Part shown: positions 1 through 6,045 of the stretch, piece after piece
Layout: each line of letters begins with the position of its first letter
Numbering within the stretch: the stretch's first letter is position 1
Source: Sulfurovum sp.
GTDB lineage: Bacteria > Campylobacterota > Campylobacteria > Campylobacterales > Sulfurovaceae
NCBI GenBank assembly: GCA_027083995.1
Contig: JALWME010000052.1
Location: 1 to 6,045, forward strand
Length of the DNA: 6,045 nt
Direction of reading: 5' to 3'
Program-made: the position numbers and the translations under genes
Notes under the pieces: model-generated
Told to the model about the DNA's origin: nothing
Database searches by the model: none
What the model saw: only the letters and a program-made list of their open reading frames with translations

Positions 1-1977
1 TTTGTTACGATATTTTCATACTTCAACACCTTAAGTACTGTAGGCTTTAGTGAGCCACTTATTTCATGGATACAAGGTATAGATATACCTGAAGAGATAG
101 TGGATATTGTAGGATATTTTACAGAAGAAGGGGAGATTAACCCTGAACATGATTCTGAACTATATAAGTTAGAACGTGCCATCAAACAAAATAAGCGTGA
201 TATCAAAGAGACACTCTATAAATTGGCACATTCTTCTAAATTGAGAGACTATTTGGTGGACACACAAGTACACTTTAATGGGGGTGAAGAGACGCTACTC
301 GTACGTGGTGGATTTAACAATGCCATAAAAGCTACAGTTGTCTCACGTAGTTCAGGTGGATTTTTTTATATTTTACCTCAAAGTATTTCACATCTTAAAG
401 AAAAAGAGTCGACACTGCTCTCTTTAAAAGAAGAAATTATTTATCGCTACTGTAAAAATATTTCGGCACTGTTTTTTAAGTGGGAACGCTTCTTGAGCTT
501 TATCAACAAAGAGTATGACCGATTTGATCACTATCAGGCGAGAGTGAGTTTTGCCAGAGCTAAAGAGTATGAGTTTGTTTTACCTTCGAAGTCCAAACGC
601 ATAAAACTTGCAGATTTTGTACACCCTGCCATAGAAAAACCAGTACCAGTGAGTATGGACTTTCACAAGCAGATTATGCTTGTGACTGGTGTCAATGCGG
701 GGGGTAAAACAATGTTGCTCAAATCCATGCTCAGTGCTGTGTATATGTCTAAGTATCTTTTGCCATTTAAGTGTGATGTGACAAAGACCCAAGTGGGACA
801 CTACAAGAGCATAGAAGCTGTTATAGATGACCCACAATCGGTTAAAAATGACATCTCTACCTTTGCAGGACGTATGCAGGAGTTTGCCAAACTTTTTGCT
901 AAAGAAGATGCCATAGTAGGTGTAGACGAGATAGAACTAGGAACTGACTCTGATGAAGCGGCAAGCCTCTTTAGGGTGATGCTCGATGAACTTCGTAAAA
1001 AAGGCATCAGCTTTATTGTCACTACGCACCATAAGCGTTTGGCATCACTTATGGCAAGTGATGAGGATGTAGAACTCATTGCTGCACTGTACGATGAAGA
1101 GTGTCGCAAACCTACATACACCTTTTTACAAGGAAGCATAGGTAAGTCGTATGCGTTTGAGACAGCAGAACGTTATGGTGTCCCCGTGGGCATCGTCAAG
1201 CAGGCAAAGAGAGTGTATGGTGAAGACAAAGACAACCTCAATGAACTTATAGAAAAATCCACTTCACTTGAACGTGAAATGCGTATGAAGATAGCCAAGA
1301 TAGATGAAGAGCTCAAAGCAGTAGAAGCAAAAAAAGTGAAGTTGGAAGAGGATGAATTTAAACTCCAAGAAGAGCACAGAAAAGCTATAGCCACATTGGA
1401 AAACCGTTACAATGCAGCAACCAAAAAAGCACGTGAAGCGCTTAAAGTAAAAGAGTCAACAGAGGGTAGACGACTGCTCAACGTGGCACATCAACGCAAA
1501 GAGTTCAAACAAAAAGAGTTGGCTAAAGTAGATGAGGTTCCTTTAAAAGAGGGCGATAAAGTGAAGTATCGTTCCCACAAAGGTGAGCTTGTCTCCTTGC
1601 GTGGAAAAGATGCGACAATTATCGTAGATGGCTTAAAGATGCGTGTACCCCTTTCTCAACTTAAACGCAGAGGTGATACCCCACAGGTAAAACTCAAACC
1701 TAAACCACGAAAGCCAAAAGCAGATGTAAATATAGAAAAATCTGGTGCATCAGTCTCTGTGAAGTTACTGGGAATGTATGCAGATGAAGCGATAGATACA
1801 GTAGATAAGTTTCTCTCTGATGCCTTGGTCAATAACCTAAGTGAAGTGCAGATTATCCATGGTACAGGGGGAGGTGTGTTGTCTAAGTTGGTGAGTGAAT
1901 ATTTGAAAAAACATCCTAAAATTCATAAATTTTATAGAATGCCAGGTAACTTAGGCATCACAGTGGTGGAGTTGTAG
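1..1977 (+). CDS. mutS2: MutS2 family ATPase with Smr domain, 5'-truncated by window edge
   Basis: MutS2 binds branched DNA and suppresses recombination; in some bacteria it also splits collided ribosomes. It acts in the cytoplasm as a dimer. The frame is open from base 1, giving 658 residues; homology-like sequence before base 100 (an 'IPEEI..IVGYF' segment) shows the GTG at 100 is internal. The family is about 730-790 residues, so roughly the first 80-130 are missing. Fragment residues 1 to about 190 are the core/lever region. Walker A GVNAGGKT lies at 688-711, Walker B VDEIELGTD around 922-948 and the TTHH switch near 1018-1032. A long charged coiled coil spans about 1240-1540, a KOW-like beta segment about 1540-1670, a Lys/Pro linker about 1680-1735 and the C-terminal Smr domain 1750-1974. 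The Smr motifs are altered: VKLLG replaces the usual LDLRG and HGTGGG replaces HGKGTG. Coiled coil, KOW and Smr together separate it from mismatch-repair MutS. Confidence 0.95.
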   Translation, partial: FVTIFSYFNTLSTVGFSEPLISWIQGIDIPEEIVDIVGYFTEEGEINPEHDSELYKLERAIKQNKRDIKETLYKLAHSSKLRDYLVDTQVHFNGGEETLLVRGGFNNAIKATVVSRSSGGFFYILPQSISHLKEKESTLLSLKEEIIYRYCKNISALFFKWERFLSFINKEYDRFDHYQARVSFARAKEYEFVLPSKSKRIKLADFVHPAIEKPVPVSMDFHKQIMLVTGVNAGGKTMLLKSMLSAVYMSKYLLPFKCDVTKTQVGHYKSIEAVIDDPQSVKNDISTFAGRMQEFAKLFAKEDAIVGVDEIELGTDSDEAASLFRVMLDELRKKGISFIVTTHHKRLASLMASDEDVELIAALYDEECRKPTYTFLQGSIGKSYAFETAERYGVPVGIVKQAKRVYGEDKDNLNELIEKSTSLEREMRMKIAKIDEELKAVEAKKVKLEEDEFKLQEEHRKAIATLENRYNAATKKAREALKVKESTEGRRLLNVAHQRKEFKQKELAKVDEVPLKEGDKVKYRSHKGELVSLRGKDATIIVDGLKMRVPLSQLKRRGDTPQVKLKPKPRKPKADVNIEKSGASVSVKLLGMYADEAIDTVDKFLSDALVNNLSEVQIIHGTGGGVLSKLVSEYLKKHPKIHKFYRMPGNLGITVVEL

Positions 1978-1998
1978 CTAAATTTTAACTCTAACGGG

Positions 1999-2004
1999 TA
2001 TAAT
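1999..2004 (+). promoter_or_regulatory. Candidate sigma-70 -10 box (TATAAT) for the 2038 gene cluster
   Basis: A perfect TATAAT sits 33 bases before the GTG start at 2038, just after the mutS2 stop at 1977. Transcription would begin near 2011-2013, leaving a leader of about 25 bases. No convincing -35 is seen at a 16-18 base spacing, which is normal for Campylobacterota, whose sigma-70 promoters rely on the -10 and an upstream A/T-rich pattern. There is no extended TG motif (CGGG precedes the box). It would drive the three overlapping genes that follow independently of mutS2. Confidence 0.6.
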
Positions 2005-2026
2005 ATATGCTAATTAATTTTGACTT

Positions 2027-2032
2027 AGGAGA
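2027..2032 (+). promoter_or_regulatory. Shine-Dalgarno AGGAGA that fixes a GTG start
   Basis: AGGAGA is followed by 5 bases and then GTG at 2038. This strong site supports the GTG over the in-frame ATG at 2053, which would lie 20 bases away. An out-of-frame ATG at 2033 meets a stop after two codons and is not a gene. Confidence 0.75.
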
Positions 2033-2037
2033 ATGCT

Positions 2038-2604
2038 GTGAATATTGCAGATATGAAAAAAGAGTTGAGTAGTGATGAAAAAGTACTAGAGAGTGCCTTT
2101 AAGCTGGAAACACTGTATAAAAAATATAAATTTATTATTTGGACTGTAGCTATAGGGCTCGTTTTATTTTTTGTAGGAAAAGCAGTGATGCAAAGTATGC
2201 AAGAAGCAAAGCTTTTAGAAGCCAATAAAGCATTTTTAACACTACAAACAAAAGCAGATGATGCTGAAGCATTAAAAGTATTGAAAGAAAAAAATCCAGC
2301 ACTTTACGAGTTATTTTCTTTTGCACAAGCAGGTAAAAAGAGTGATGTTAAGATCTTGGAAAGATTGGCTGGCAGTAGCAATGGAGTGATTGCAGATGCA
2401 AGTGCTTATACTGCTGCAACTTTGGAAAATAAAATCAGTGATTCTAAACTATATCGAGAAATGGCTTTGCTGCAAGAGGCGTATTTGGCTATAAAGACTG
2501 GCAAAATGAAAGTTGCCAAAGAAAAACTCGAACTTATAGAAGAGCGTTCACCACTTTTTATGCTCGCATCACTTCTTAAACACTCTACTTTAAAGGCAAA
2601 ATAA
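2038..2604 (+). CDS. Single-pass inner-membrane protein with helical periplasmic domain, YfgM-like
   Basis: The product is 188 residues with a GTG start set by a strong ribosome site. Residues 1-31 are charged and probably cytoplasmic. Residues 32-50 form one hydrophobic segment (FIIWTVAIGLVLFFVGKAV) without a cleavage site, so it is a signal anchor. The remaining 138 residues are predicted helical, rich in Ala, Lys, Leu and Glu, with helix-turn-helix spacing like degenerate TPRs (for example around residues 56-98 and 136-170). This is the architecture of YfgM-type proteins (TPR-like domain behind an N-terminal anchor), which in E. coli contact the SecYEG translocon and periplasmic chaperones. 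The stop overlaps the start of the next gene by one base (TAATG), and that gene encodes a beta-propeller-like lipoprotein, just as bamB follows yfgM in gamma-proteobacteria. The YfgM link rests on architecture and gene order; sequence identity is not obvious by eye. It could instead be a lineage-specific membrane protein. Confidence 0.85.
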   Translation: MNIADMKKELSSDEKVLESAFKLETLYKKYKFIIWTVAIGLVLFFVGKAVMQSMQEAKLLEANKAFLTLQTKADDAEALKVLKEKNPALYELFSFAQAGKKSDVKILERLAGSSNGVIADASAYTAATLENKISDSKLYREMALLQEAYLAIKTGKMKVAKEKLELIEERSPLFMLASLLKHSTLKAK

Positions 2605-3617
2605 TGAGATTTGGTTATTTGACATCTTTTGCTTTCATTTTGGTAAGTATATTTTTTGTTGGTTGTAGTGGTAAACAATATTTTGAACCTGCACAAAGCT
2701 ATTCCGTACCTAGTAGTGCATACAGTGGCAAGATTGTCGATTTGAGTAGAGATGGTGCAACACTACATAATGGAAAATACATTGGTAAATCTGGCATAAG
2801 TAACATAAATCTTGGTGAGGGGTATAGATTTTTAAGTGAAAGCCAAAATTATATCTTGGCTTCTAATGCCGAAGGTATACTTAATATTATTGATAAAAAT
2901 ACACAAGAATCAGCACGTGCAGTATCTTTACATATACCTGTAGTCTCTGCTACTATCAAAAATGGGATTGTTGCATATATTTTAAACAATAACACCTTTG
3001 GTATCTACCAGGTAGCAGACAATAGAAAAGTGGTTGAAAGCAGATCAGAAAGAACCTTTGCTATCGATACAAGAGCTGCCAGTCCAATGTTTATAGATAA
3101 CCTAGTCGTGATGCCTATGCTTGATGGTAAATTGATTATAGTAGATACTCGCAATAGTGACAATACAAAAGTAGTGTATATCAGTAGTAATAAAGTATTT
3201 AATAATATCGTATACCTTGCTCGCATGGGCAATACAATGGTGGCAGCAACACCTAAAAAAATCATTACTTTAGGAGGATCGGGTAAACAAGAGTATGCTG
3301 CAAATATATCAGAAGTTGCTATAGATAACAGTAAGGTATTTGTCTTTACAAAAGAAGGGGAGGTTATTAAGCTAAACTCTGCACTTCAACCTATAGCAAA
3401 TAAGAAATTTAAATTTGCACACTTCTCTGCGGCTACGGCATTTGATGGAAAAGTATATGGCTTAGACCAGCAAGGTTCACTTATCGTACTGTCAGATAAT
3501 TTGGATAAGTTTAAAATCTATGATATCGGTGCAGTGGATAATCCAGCATTTATTTCAGGGAGAAAACTCTATAAAGACGGAAAAGTGATTGACCTCTCAA
3601 AATTAGGCTATGAGTAA
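2604..3617 (+). CDS. Lipoprotein with PQQ/beta-propeller-like repeats, BamB-like candidate
   Basis: The product is 337 residues. Residues 1-20 are a lipoprotein signal peptide (short basic start, hydrophobic core) ending in FVGC, with lipidated Cys21; Phe at -3 is less usual than Leu. From about residue 80 on, repeated beta-strand units of 30-45 residues appear with patterns such as 'hydrophobic strand-DGKLIIVDTRN', 'VFVFTKEGEVIKLN' and 'KVYGLDQQGSLIVLSD' (near 174-184, 245-258 and 283-298). I count six or seven such units, which resembles a PQQ-type beta-propeller. In the BAM complex BamB is such a lipoprotein scaffolding BamA. BamB of E. coli is about 390 residues with eight blades, so this one is shorter. 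An AAAGG at 2592-2596 and the one-base overlap with the preceding gene indicate translational coupling. The family assignment is inference from fold pattern, lipidation and synteny; another periplasmic propeller lipoprotein is possible. Confidence 0.85.
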   Translation: MRFGYLTSFAFILVSIFFVGCSGKQYFEPAQSYSVPSSAYSGKIVDLSRDGATLHNGKYIGKSGISNINLGEGYRFLSESQNYILASNAEGILNIIDKNTQESARAVSLHIPVVSATIKNGIVAYILNNNTFGIYQVADNRKVVESRSERTFAIDTRAASPMFIDNLVVMPMLDGKLIIVDTRNSDNTKVVYISSNKVFNNIVYLARMGNTMVAATPKKIITLGGSGKQEYAANISEVAIDNSKVFVFTKEGEVIKLNSALQPIANKKFKFAHFSAATAFDGKVYGLDQQGSLIVLSDNLDKFKIYDIGAVDNPAFISGRKLYKDGKVIDLSKLGYE

Positions 3618-4440
3618 AAGTGATTTACTGACTGCCTTTGAAGAGTATCTCAGTGTTGCCAAAGCACTAGATACTCTCACTGTAACTTCATATATAAGTG
3701 ACTTAAAACAACTAGAACTTCACTCCCAAAAAACACTTACCAAACTAGATACAACAGATGTTTTAGCCTTTCTATCGACCTTCGATAATAAACGTACTCT
3801 CAACAGAAAGCTCTCTTCTATTAATGTCTTTTTTGCATTCTGTCATAAACAAAACTTCACCCATGAAAAAATCAAAATACCTATGGCAAAGGTACCCAAA
3901 AATTTACCAAAATATGTGAGTAATGAAGAGATACTTGATGGCATTAATCTTATAGATAGAAGTACGGTGATAGGACTACGTGACTATGCACTTATACTTT
4001 TTCTTTATGCCAGTGGCTGTCGTATTTCAGAGGCTTTGAATGTGCAACGTGCAGACATAGTAGAAGGGTGGCTCAAAATTCGTTTTGCAAAGGGTGAAAA
4101 GGAGCGTGTGGTACCCTTGGCTCCTGTGGCAACACAGGCACTAGAACGTTATCTTTCAGAACAGACTATGTCAAGCCCTTACCTTTGGCTAAACTATAGA
4201 GGAGAGCAACTTAGCCGCATAAGTGCCTATAAAATAGTCAAGAAGTACTTAGGTGTCTCTCCTCATGTATTGCGTCACTCTTTTGCTTCATCTTTGATTA
4301 TTGGTGGGGCAGATTTACGTGTGGTGCAGGAGCTTTTGGGACACAGTTCACTGGAGATCACACAGATTTATACACACATACAAAAACAGAATTTGGCAGA
4401 TACAATGAATTCTTTTCATCCACTTAAAGGTATTTCATGA
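3610..4440 (+). CDS. Xer-type tyrosine recombinase, compact
   Basis: This site-specific recombinase is 276 residues and forms a covalent 3'-phosphotyrosine intermediate with DNA. Residues 1 to about 85 are the helical SAM-like core-binding domain (YLSVAKALDTLTVTSYISDL), and about 105-270 the catalytic domain. All expected active-site residues are visible: Arg138 (GCRISEAL), Lys161 (FAKGEKERVVPL), His219 and Arg222 (HVLRHSFAS), His245 (LLGHSSLEIT) and Tyr254 (QIYTHI). It should therefore be active. Its motifs match XerC/XerD more than phage integrases. XerH, the usual dif recombinase of Helicobacter and Campylobacter, is longer (about 350-360 residues), so this is either an additional enzyme or a shorter Xer of this lineage. 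The start overlaps the lipoprotein gene by 8 bases. The only nearby SD-like AGG lies 2 bases from the ATG, so translation probably depends on coupling. A large palindrome lies 24 bases beyond the stop. I give no symbol because XerC, XerD and XerH cannot be told apart by eye. Confidence 0.93.
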   Translation: MSKSDLLTAFEEYLSVAKALDTLTVTSYISDLKQLELHSQKTLTKLDTTDVLAFLSTFDNKRTLNRKLSSINVFFAFCHKQNFTHEKIKIPMAKVPKNLPKYVSNEEILDGINLIDRSTVIGLRDYALILFLYASGCRISEALNVQRADIVEGWLKIRFAKGEKERVVPLAPVATQALERYLSEQTMSSPYLWLNYRGEQLSRISAYKIVKKYLGVSPHVLRHSFASSLIIGGADLRVVQELLGHSSLEITQIYTHIQKQNLADTMNSFHPLKGIS

Positions 4441-4464
4441 AAAATAGATTTAGGATTAAGCTTT

Positions 4465-4505
4465 TTTATAGTAATATAAATTACAGTAACCTATATTACT
4501 ATAAA
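4465..4505. repeat. 41-base AT-rich nested palindrome between recombinase and ATPase genes
   Basis: Arms 4465-4478 (TTTATAGTAATATA) and 4492-4505 (TATATTACTATAAA) are perfect 14-base reverse complements. Inside them, after a two-base mismatch on each side (AA against CC), TTAC at 4481-4484 and GTAA at 4486-4489 pair around a central A at 4485. So 36 of the 40 flanking bases are symmetric. The pattern also reads as four half-sites, GTAAT/TTAC/GTAA/ATTAC. The stem is almost all A/T with no following T-run on the + strand, so it is a poor intrinsic terminator. It overlaps the only space available for the promoter of the gene at 4514. An operator for a dimeric or tetrameric regulator, a recombinase site or a cruciform are the plausible readings. 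Confidence 0.85.
4467..4480 (+). promoter_or_regulatory. Candidate promoter of the ATPase gene inside the palindrome
   Basis: Two -10-like hexamers lie here: TATAGT at 4467-4472 and TATAAA at 4475-4480. A run of six T (4462-4467) precedes them, resembling the T-rich upstream signal of Campylobacterota promoters. Transcription would begin near 4480-4488, about 26-34 bases before the ATG at 4514. TATATT at 4492 is a third option with a very short leader. The exact box cannot be chosen by eye. Overlap with the palindrome suggests that a protein bound there would control transcription. Confidence 0.35.
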
Positions 4506-4520
4506 GAAATGAAATGAAAT
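4506..4520 (+). repeat. Three tandem GAAAT units across the ATPase start codon
   Basis: GAAAT occurs three times in a row, and the ATG at 4514-4516 lies within it. A second, out-of-frame ATG at 4509 reads Met-Lys-stop, and its TGA (4515-4517) overlaps the real start. No good Shine-Dalgarno is present; the best is AAAG at 4503-4506. The start therefore looks weak, consistent with low expression. Three units may be chance in A-rich DNA. Confidence 0.5.
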
Positions 4521-5833
4521 TTTACAATAGAGGGAAAGAGCTTCAGAATTTAAAATCTATCGAAGAAGCATCAAAACATAACTCAAAGATGACCATAGTG
4601 GTAGGAAGACGGCGTATTGGGAAGACTACGCTCATTAAAAAAGCGTATGCCAATAGGGTGTATTTTTTTGTTTCTAAAAAGAATGAAGCCTTACTTTGTG
4701 AAGAGTTTATGACGATCGTTCAAGATACACTTGATGTAAAGATTTTTGGACAGATTTTAACATTTAAAGAGCTGTTTACGTATTTGATGGAACTTGCCAA
4801 AACAAAACACTTTACCTTGGTGATTGATGAGTTTCAAGAGTTTTTACAGATTAACTCTACTATCTATGCCGATATGCAAAATATTTGGGATAGCTATAAA
4901 GAGAGTACAAAGATAAATCTTGTGCTTAGTGGGTCTATCTATTCGCTCATGAAAAAGATATTTGAAGATAAAAAAGAGCCTCTTTTTGGTCGTGCCAATA
5001 ACAAAATATATTTAAAACCTTTCTCTATACAGACTATTAAAGAGATAGTAGAAGAGAATCACCCATCATATATACCTGATGATTTGCTCTCATTTTATAT
5101 ACTTACAGGTGGAGTAGCTAAGTATGTAGAGATATTTGTAGATAGTGGAGCATTTACATTAGCAAAACAGTTAGAGCTTATCTTTGCTGAGTATTCACTT
5201 TTTTTGGAAGAGGGAAAAAATCTGCTCATTGAAGAGTTTGGGAAAGAGTACACTACCTACTTTTCCATCCTCTCTCTCATCGCAACCTCTAAAACCTCTC
5301 GTTCTGAATTGGAGTCAATTTTAAATAAAAATATTGGTGGATATCTTGATAGACTAGAGAATGAATATACTATTATTAAAAAAATAAAACCCATCTTTGC
5401 CAAAGAGGGAAGCCGAACGGTAAAATATGAGATTATTGATAACTTTTTTAACTTTTGGTTTCGTTTTATTTACAAATATCGAAGTGCCATAGAGATAGAG
5501 AACTATGAATATGTTAAAAATATCGTAAATAGAGACTATGTAACATATAGTGGTAGGTTTTTAGAAAAGTATTTTGTAGAGCAGTTAAAATTTACATATG
5601 CCTATAGTGACATCGGTAGCTACTGGGAACGTGGGAACCAAAATGAGATAGATATAGTAGCTGTCAATAATGAGAAAAAAACCATCCTCTTTGCAGAAGT
5701 AAAGAGAAATGCTAAAAAGATAGACCTTAAAGTGCTTGAAGCCAAGGCTGCTAAAATAATGGCAAAATATAAGGGATACACTTTTGAGTTTAAAGGGTTT
5801 TCTTTGGATGATGTAAAAGAGGAGCTAAAATGA
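4514..5833 (+). CDS. Archaeal-type ATPase fused to DUF234 (PD-(D/E)XK-like) domain
   Basis: The product is 439 residues, typical for the COG1672-type ATPase/DUF234 family. An N-terminal 'FYNRGKEL' lead is followed by Walker A GRRRIGKT (residues 31-38, Lys37), the hallmark of this STAND-related family. Walker B is TLVIDEFQEF (101-110, Asp105 and Glu106). The sensor-like LVLSGS is at 137-141 and FGRANNKIYLKPFS at 158-171. A winged-helix-like segment spans about 245-310. The C-terminal part (about 305-400) carries FFNFWFRFIY and then a restriction-endonuclease-like signature: Glu351 in GRFLEKYF, Asp380 in NEIDIVAV, and Glu395-x-Lys397 in LFAEVKRN. These match a PD-(D/E)XK active site, so a DNA- or RNA-cleaving role is possible, but the family has no settled function. 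No signal peptide is present, so it is cytoplasmic. Its stop overlaps the start of the next gene (ATGA), implying co-translation with that product. It begins just after a palindrome and appears transcriptionally separate from the upstream cluster. Confidence 0.92.
   Translation: MKFYNRGKELQNLKSIEEASKHNSKMTIVVGRRRIGKTTLIKKAYANRVYFFVSKKNEALLCEEFMTIVQDTLDVKIFGQILTFKELFTYLMELAKTKHFTLVIDEFQEFLQINSTIYADMQNIWDSYKESTKINLVLSGSIYSLMKKIFEDKKEPLFGRANNKIYLKPFSIQTIKEIVEENHPSYIPDDLLSFYILTGGVAKYVEIFVDSGAFTLAKQLELIFAEYSLFLEEGKNLLIEEFGKEYTTYFSILSLIATSKTSRSELESILNKNIGGYLDRLENEYTIIKKIKPIFAKEGSRTVKYEIIDNFFNFWFRFIYKYRSAIEIENYEYVKNIVNRDYVTYSGRFLEKYFVEQLKFTYAYSDIGSYWERGNQNEIDIVAVNNEKKTILFAEVKRNAKKIDLKVLEAKAAKIMAKYKGYTFEFKGFSLDDVKEELK
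5820..5824 (+). promoter_or_regulatory. Shine-Dalgarno AGGAG for the last gene
   Basis: AGGAG lies inside the end of the ATPase gene, 5 bases before the ATG at 5830. It is much stronger than the site of the ATPase itself, suggesting that the second protein is made in excess of the ATPase. Confidence 0.75.
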
Positions 5834-6045
5834 AGCAAACTATAGACTACCTACAACAAAAAAATATCATTTTTAAATCATTCAAAGAGATAGCACCTAA
5901 AGAGTTAGGTTCTCGCAAAAAGATAAATCTATTTGTGGGTGTGGATCTGAAAGGGTATTATGCTGTAGTGATGTGTGTGGAGAAGAAGAGTAGGGTGTTA
6001 CGTAAAGAAGCGGGAGAGTTGATGGCTTTACATGAGAAGTTGGAG
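5830..6045 (+). CDS. Unknown small basic protein coupled to the ATPase, 3'-truncated
   Basis: The frame is open from ATG 5830 to the end of the window, giving 72 residues with no stop. A strong AGGAG and a four-base ATGA overlap with the ATPase gene make it a convincing real gene. The visible part is Lys-rich (12 Lys and 3 Arg against 9 acidic residues) with an amphipathic, basic N-terminus. A beta-strand-like core follows (KINLFVGVDLKGYYAVVMCV, residues 31-50), then KKSRVLRKE and a helix-like end (GELMALHEKLE). No signal peptide or membrane segment is seen. I do not recognise the family with confidence; I have a loose impression that similar small proteins occur in Campylobacterota. Gene coupling suggests a partner or regulator of the ATPase/nuclease-like protein, but nothing visible shows its activity. 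Confidence 0.8.
   Translation, partial: MKQTIDYLQQKNIIFKSFKEIAPKELGSRKKINLFVGVDLKGYYAVVMCVEKKSRVLRKEAGELMALHEKLE

Noticed and set aside
100..102. GTG at 100 as the start of mutS2
   Set aside because: The frame is open back to base 1 and the upstream codons continue MutS2-like sequence; no ribosome site precedes the GTG.
801..1139. Minus-strand open frame opposite mutS2
   Set aside because: Ser-rich translation typical of the complement of a coding frame; it lies entirely within the ATPase domain of mutS2 and has no motif.
2033..2039. ATG-CTG-TGA mini-frame ahead of the GTG start
   Set aside because: Two codons overlapping a ribosome-site spacer; most likely chance.
3005..3265. Minus-strand hydrophobic open frame opposite the lipoprotein gene
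   Set aside because: The hydrophobic look comes from reading the beta-strand codons in reverse; no ribosome site and the + strand gene is convincing.
4465..4505. Palindrome as a rho-independent terminator of the recombinase gene
   Set aside because: The stem has almost no G/C and the 3' side is followed by AAAGAAA, not a T-run, on the + strand.
5620..5838. Minus-strand open frame opposite the end of the ATPase gene
   Set aside because: It is the complement of the conserved EID...EVK region; its Phe/Ser-rich composition reflects the other strand.

Overview
The window is an AT-rich stretch of bacterial chromosome with every gene on the + strand, tightly packed and often overlapping. The MutS2 variant (Walker A GVNAGGKT), the A/T-rich promoter style with a good -10 but no clear -35, the low GC content and the short gene overlaps suggest a Campylobacterota genome of the Sulfurovum/Sulfurimonas kind. 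That placement is inferred from sequence character, not from a search.

Layout. (1) 1-1977: the 3' part of mutS2, a DNA recombination/repair or ribosome-rescue ATPase. Its reading frame is already open at base 1, so its real start lies outside the window and the first GTG (100) is not the start. (2) 1978-2037: a short gap with a TATAAT box and a good Shine-Dalgarno. (3) 2038-4440: a three-gene overlapping cluster. It encodes a small single-pass membrane protein with a helical, probably periplasmic, tail; a lipoprotein with beta-propeller-like repeats; and a compact Xer-type tyrosine recombinase with all its catalytic residues. The first two genes reproduce the architecture and order of yfgM-bamB of gamma-proteobacteria, which suggests an envelope or outer-membrane biogenesis role. 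(4) 4441-4513: a 73-base gap filled by a striking AT-rich palindrome (4465-4505) that overlaps the likely promoter of the next gene. (5) 4514-6045: an 'archaeal-type' ATPase fused to a DUF234/PD-(D/E)XK-like domain, translationally coupled (ATGA) to a small basic protein of unknown function that runs off the window.

How the genes fit together. The mutS2-to-recombinase part looks like ordinary chromosomal DNA. The palindrome marks the boundary to a separate two-gene unit (ATPase-nuclease plus unknown partner), which is the most likely place for something undescribed. Ordinary explanations (a conserved orphan ATPase pair, an operator-like palindrome) remain open. No RNA genes, CRISPR arrays or complete insertion sequences were seen, and no gap longer than 300 bases lacks a gene.
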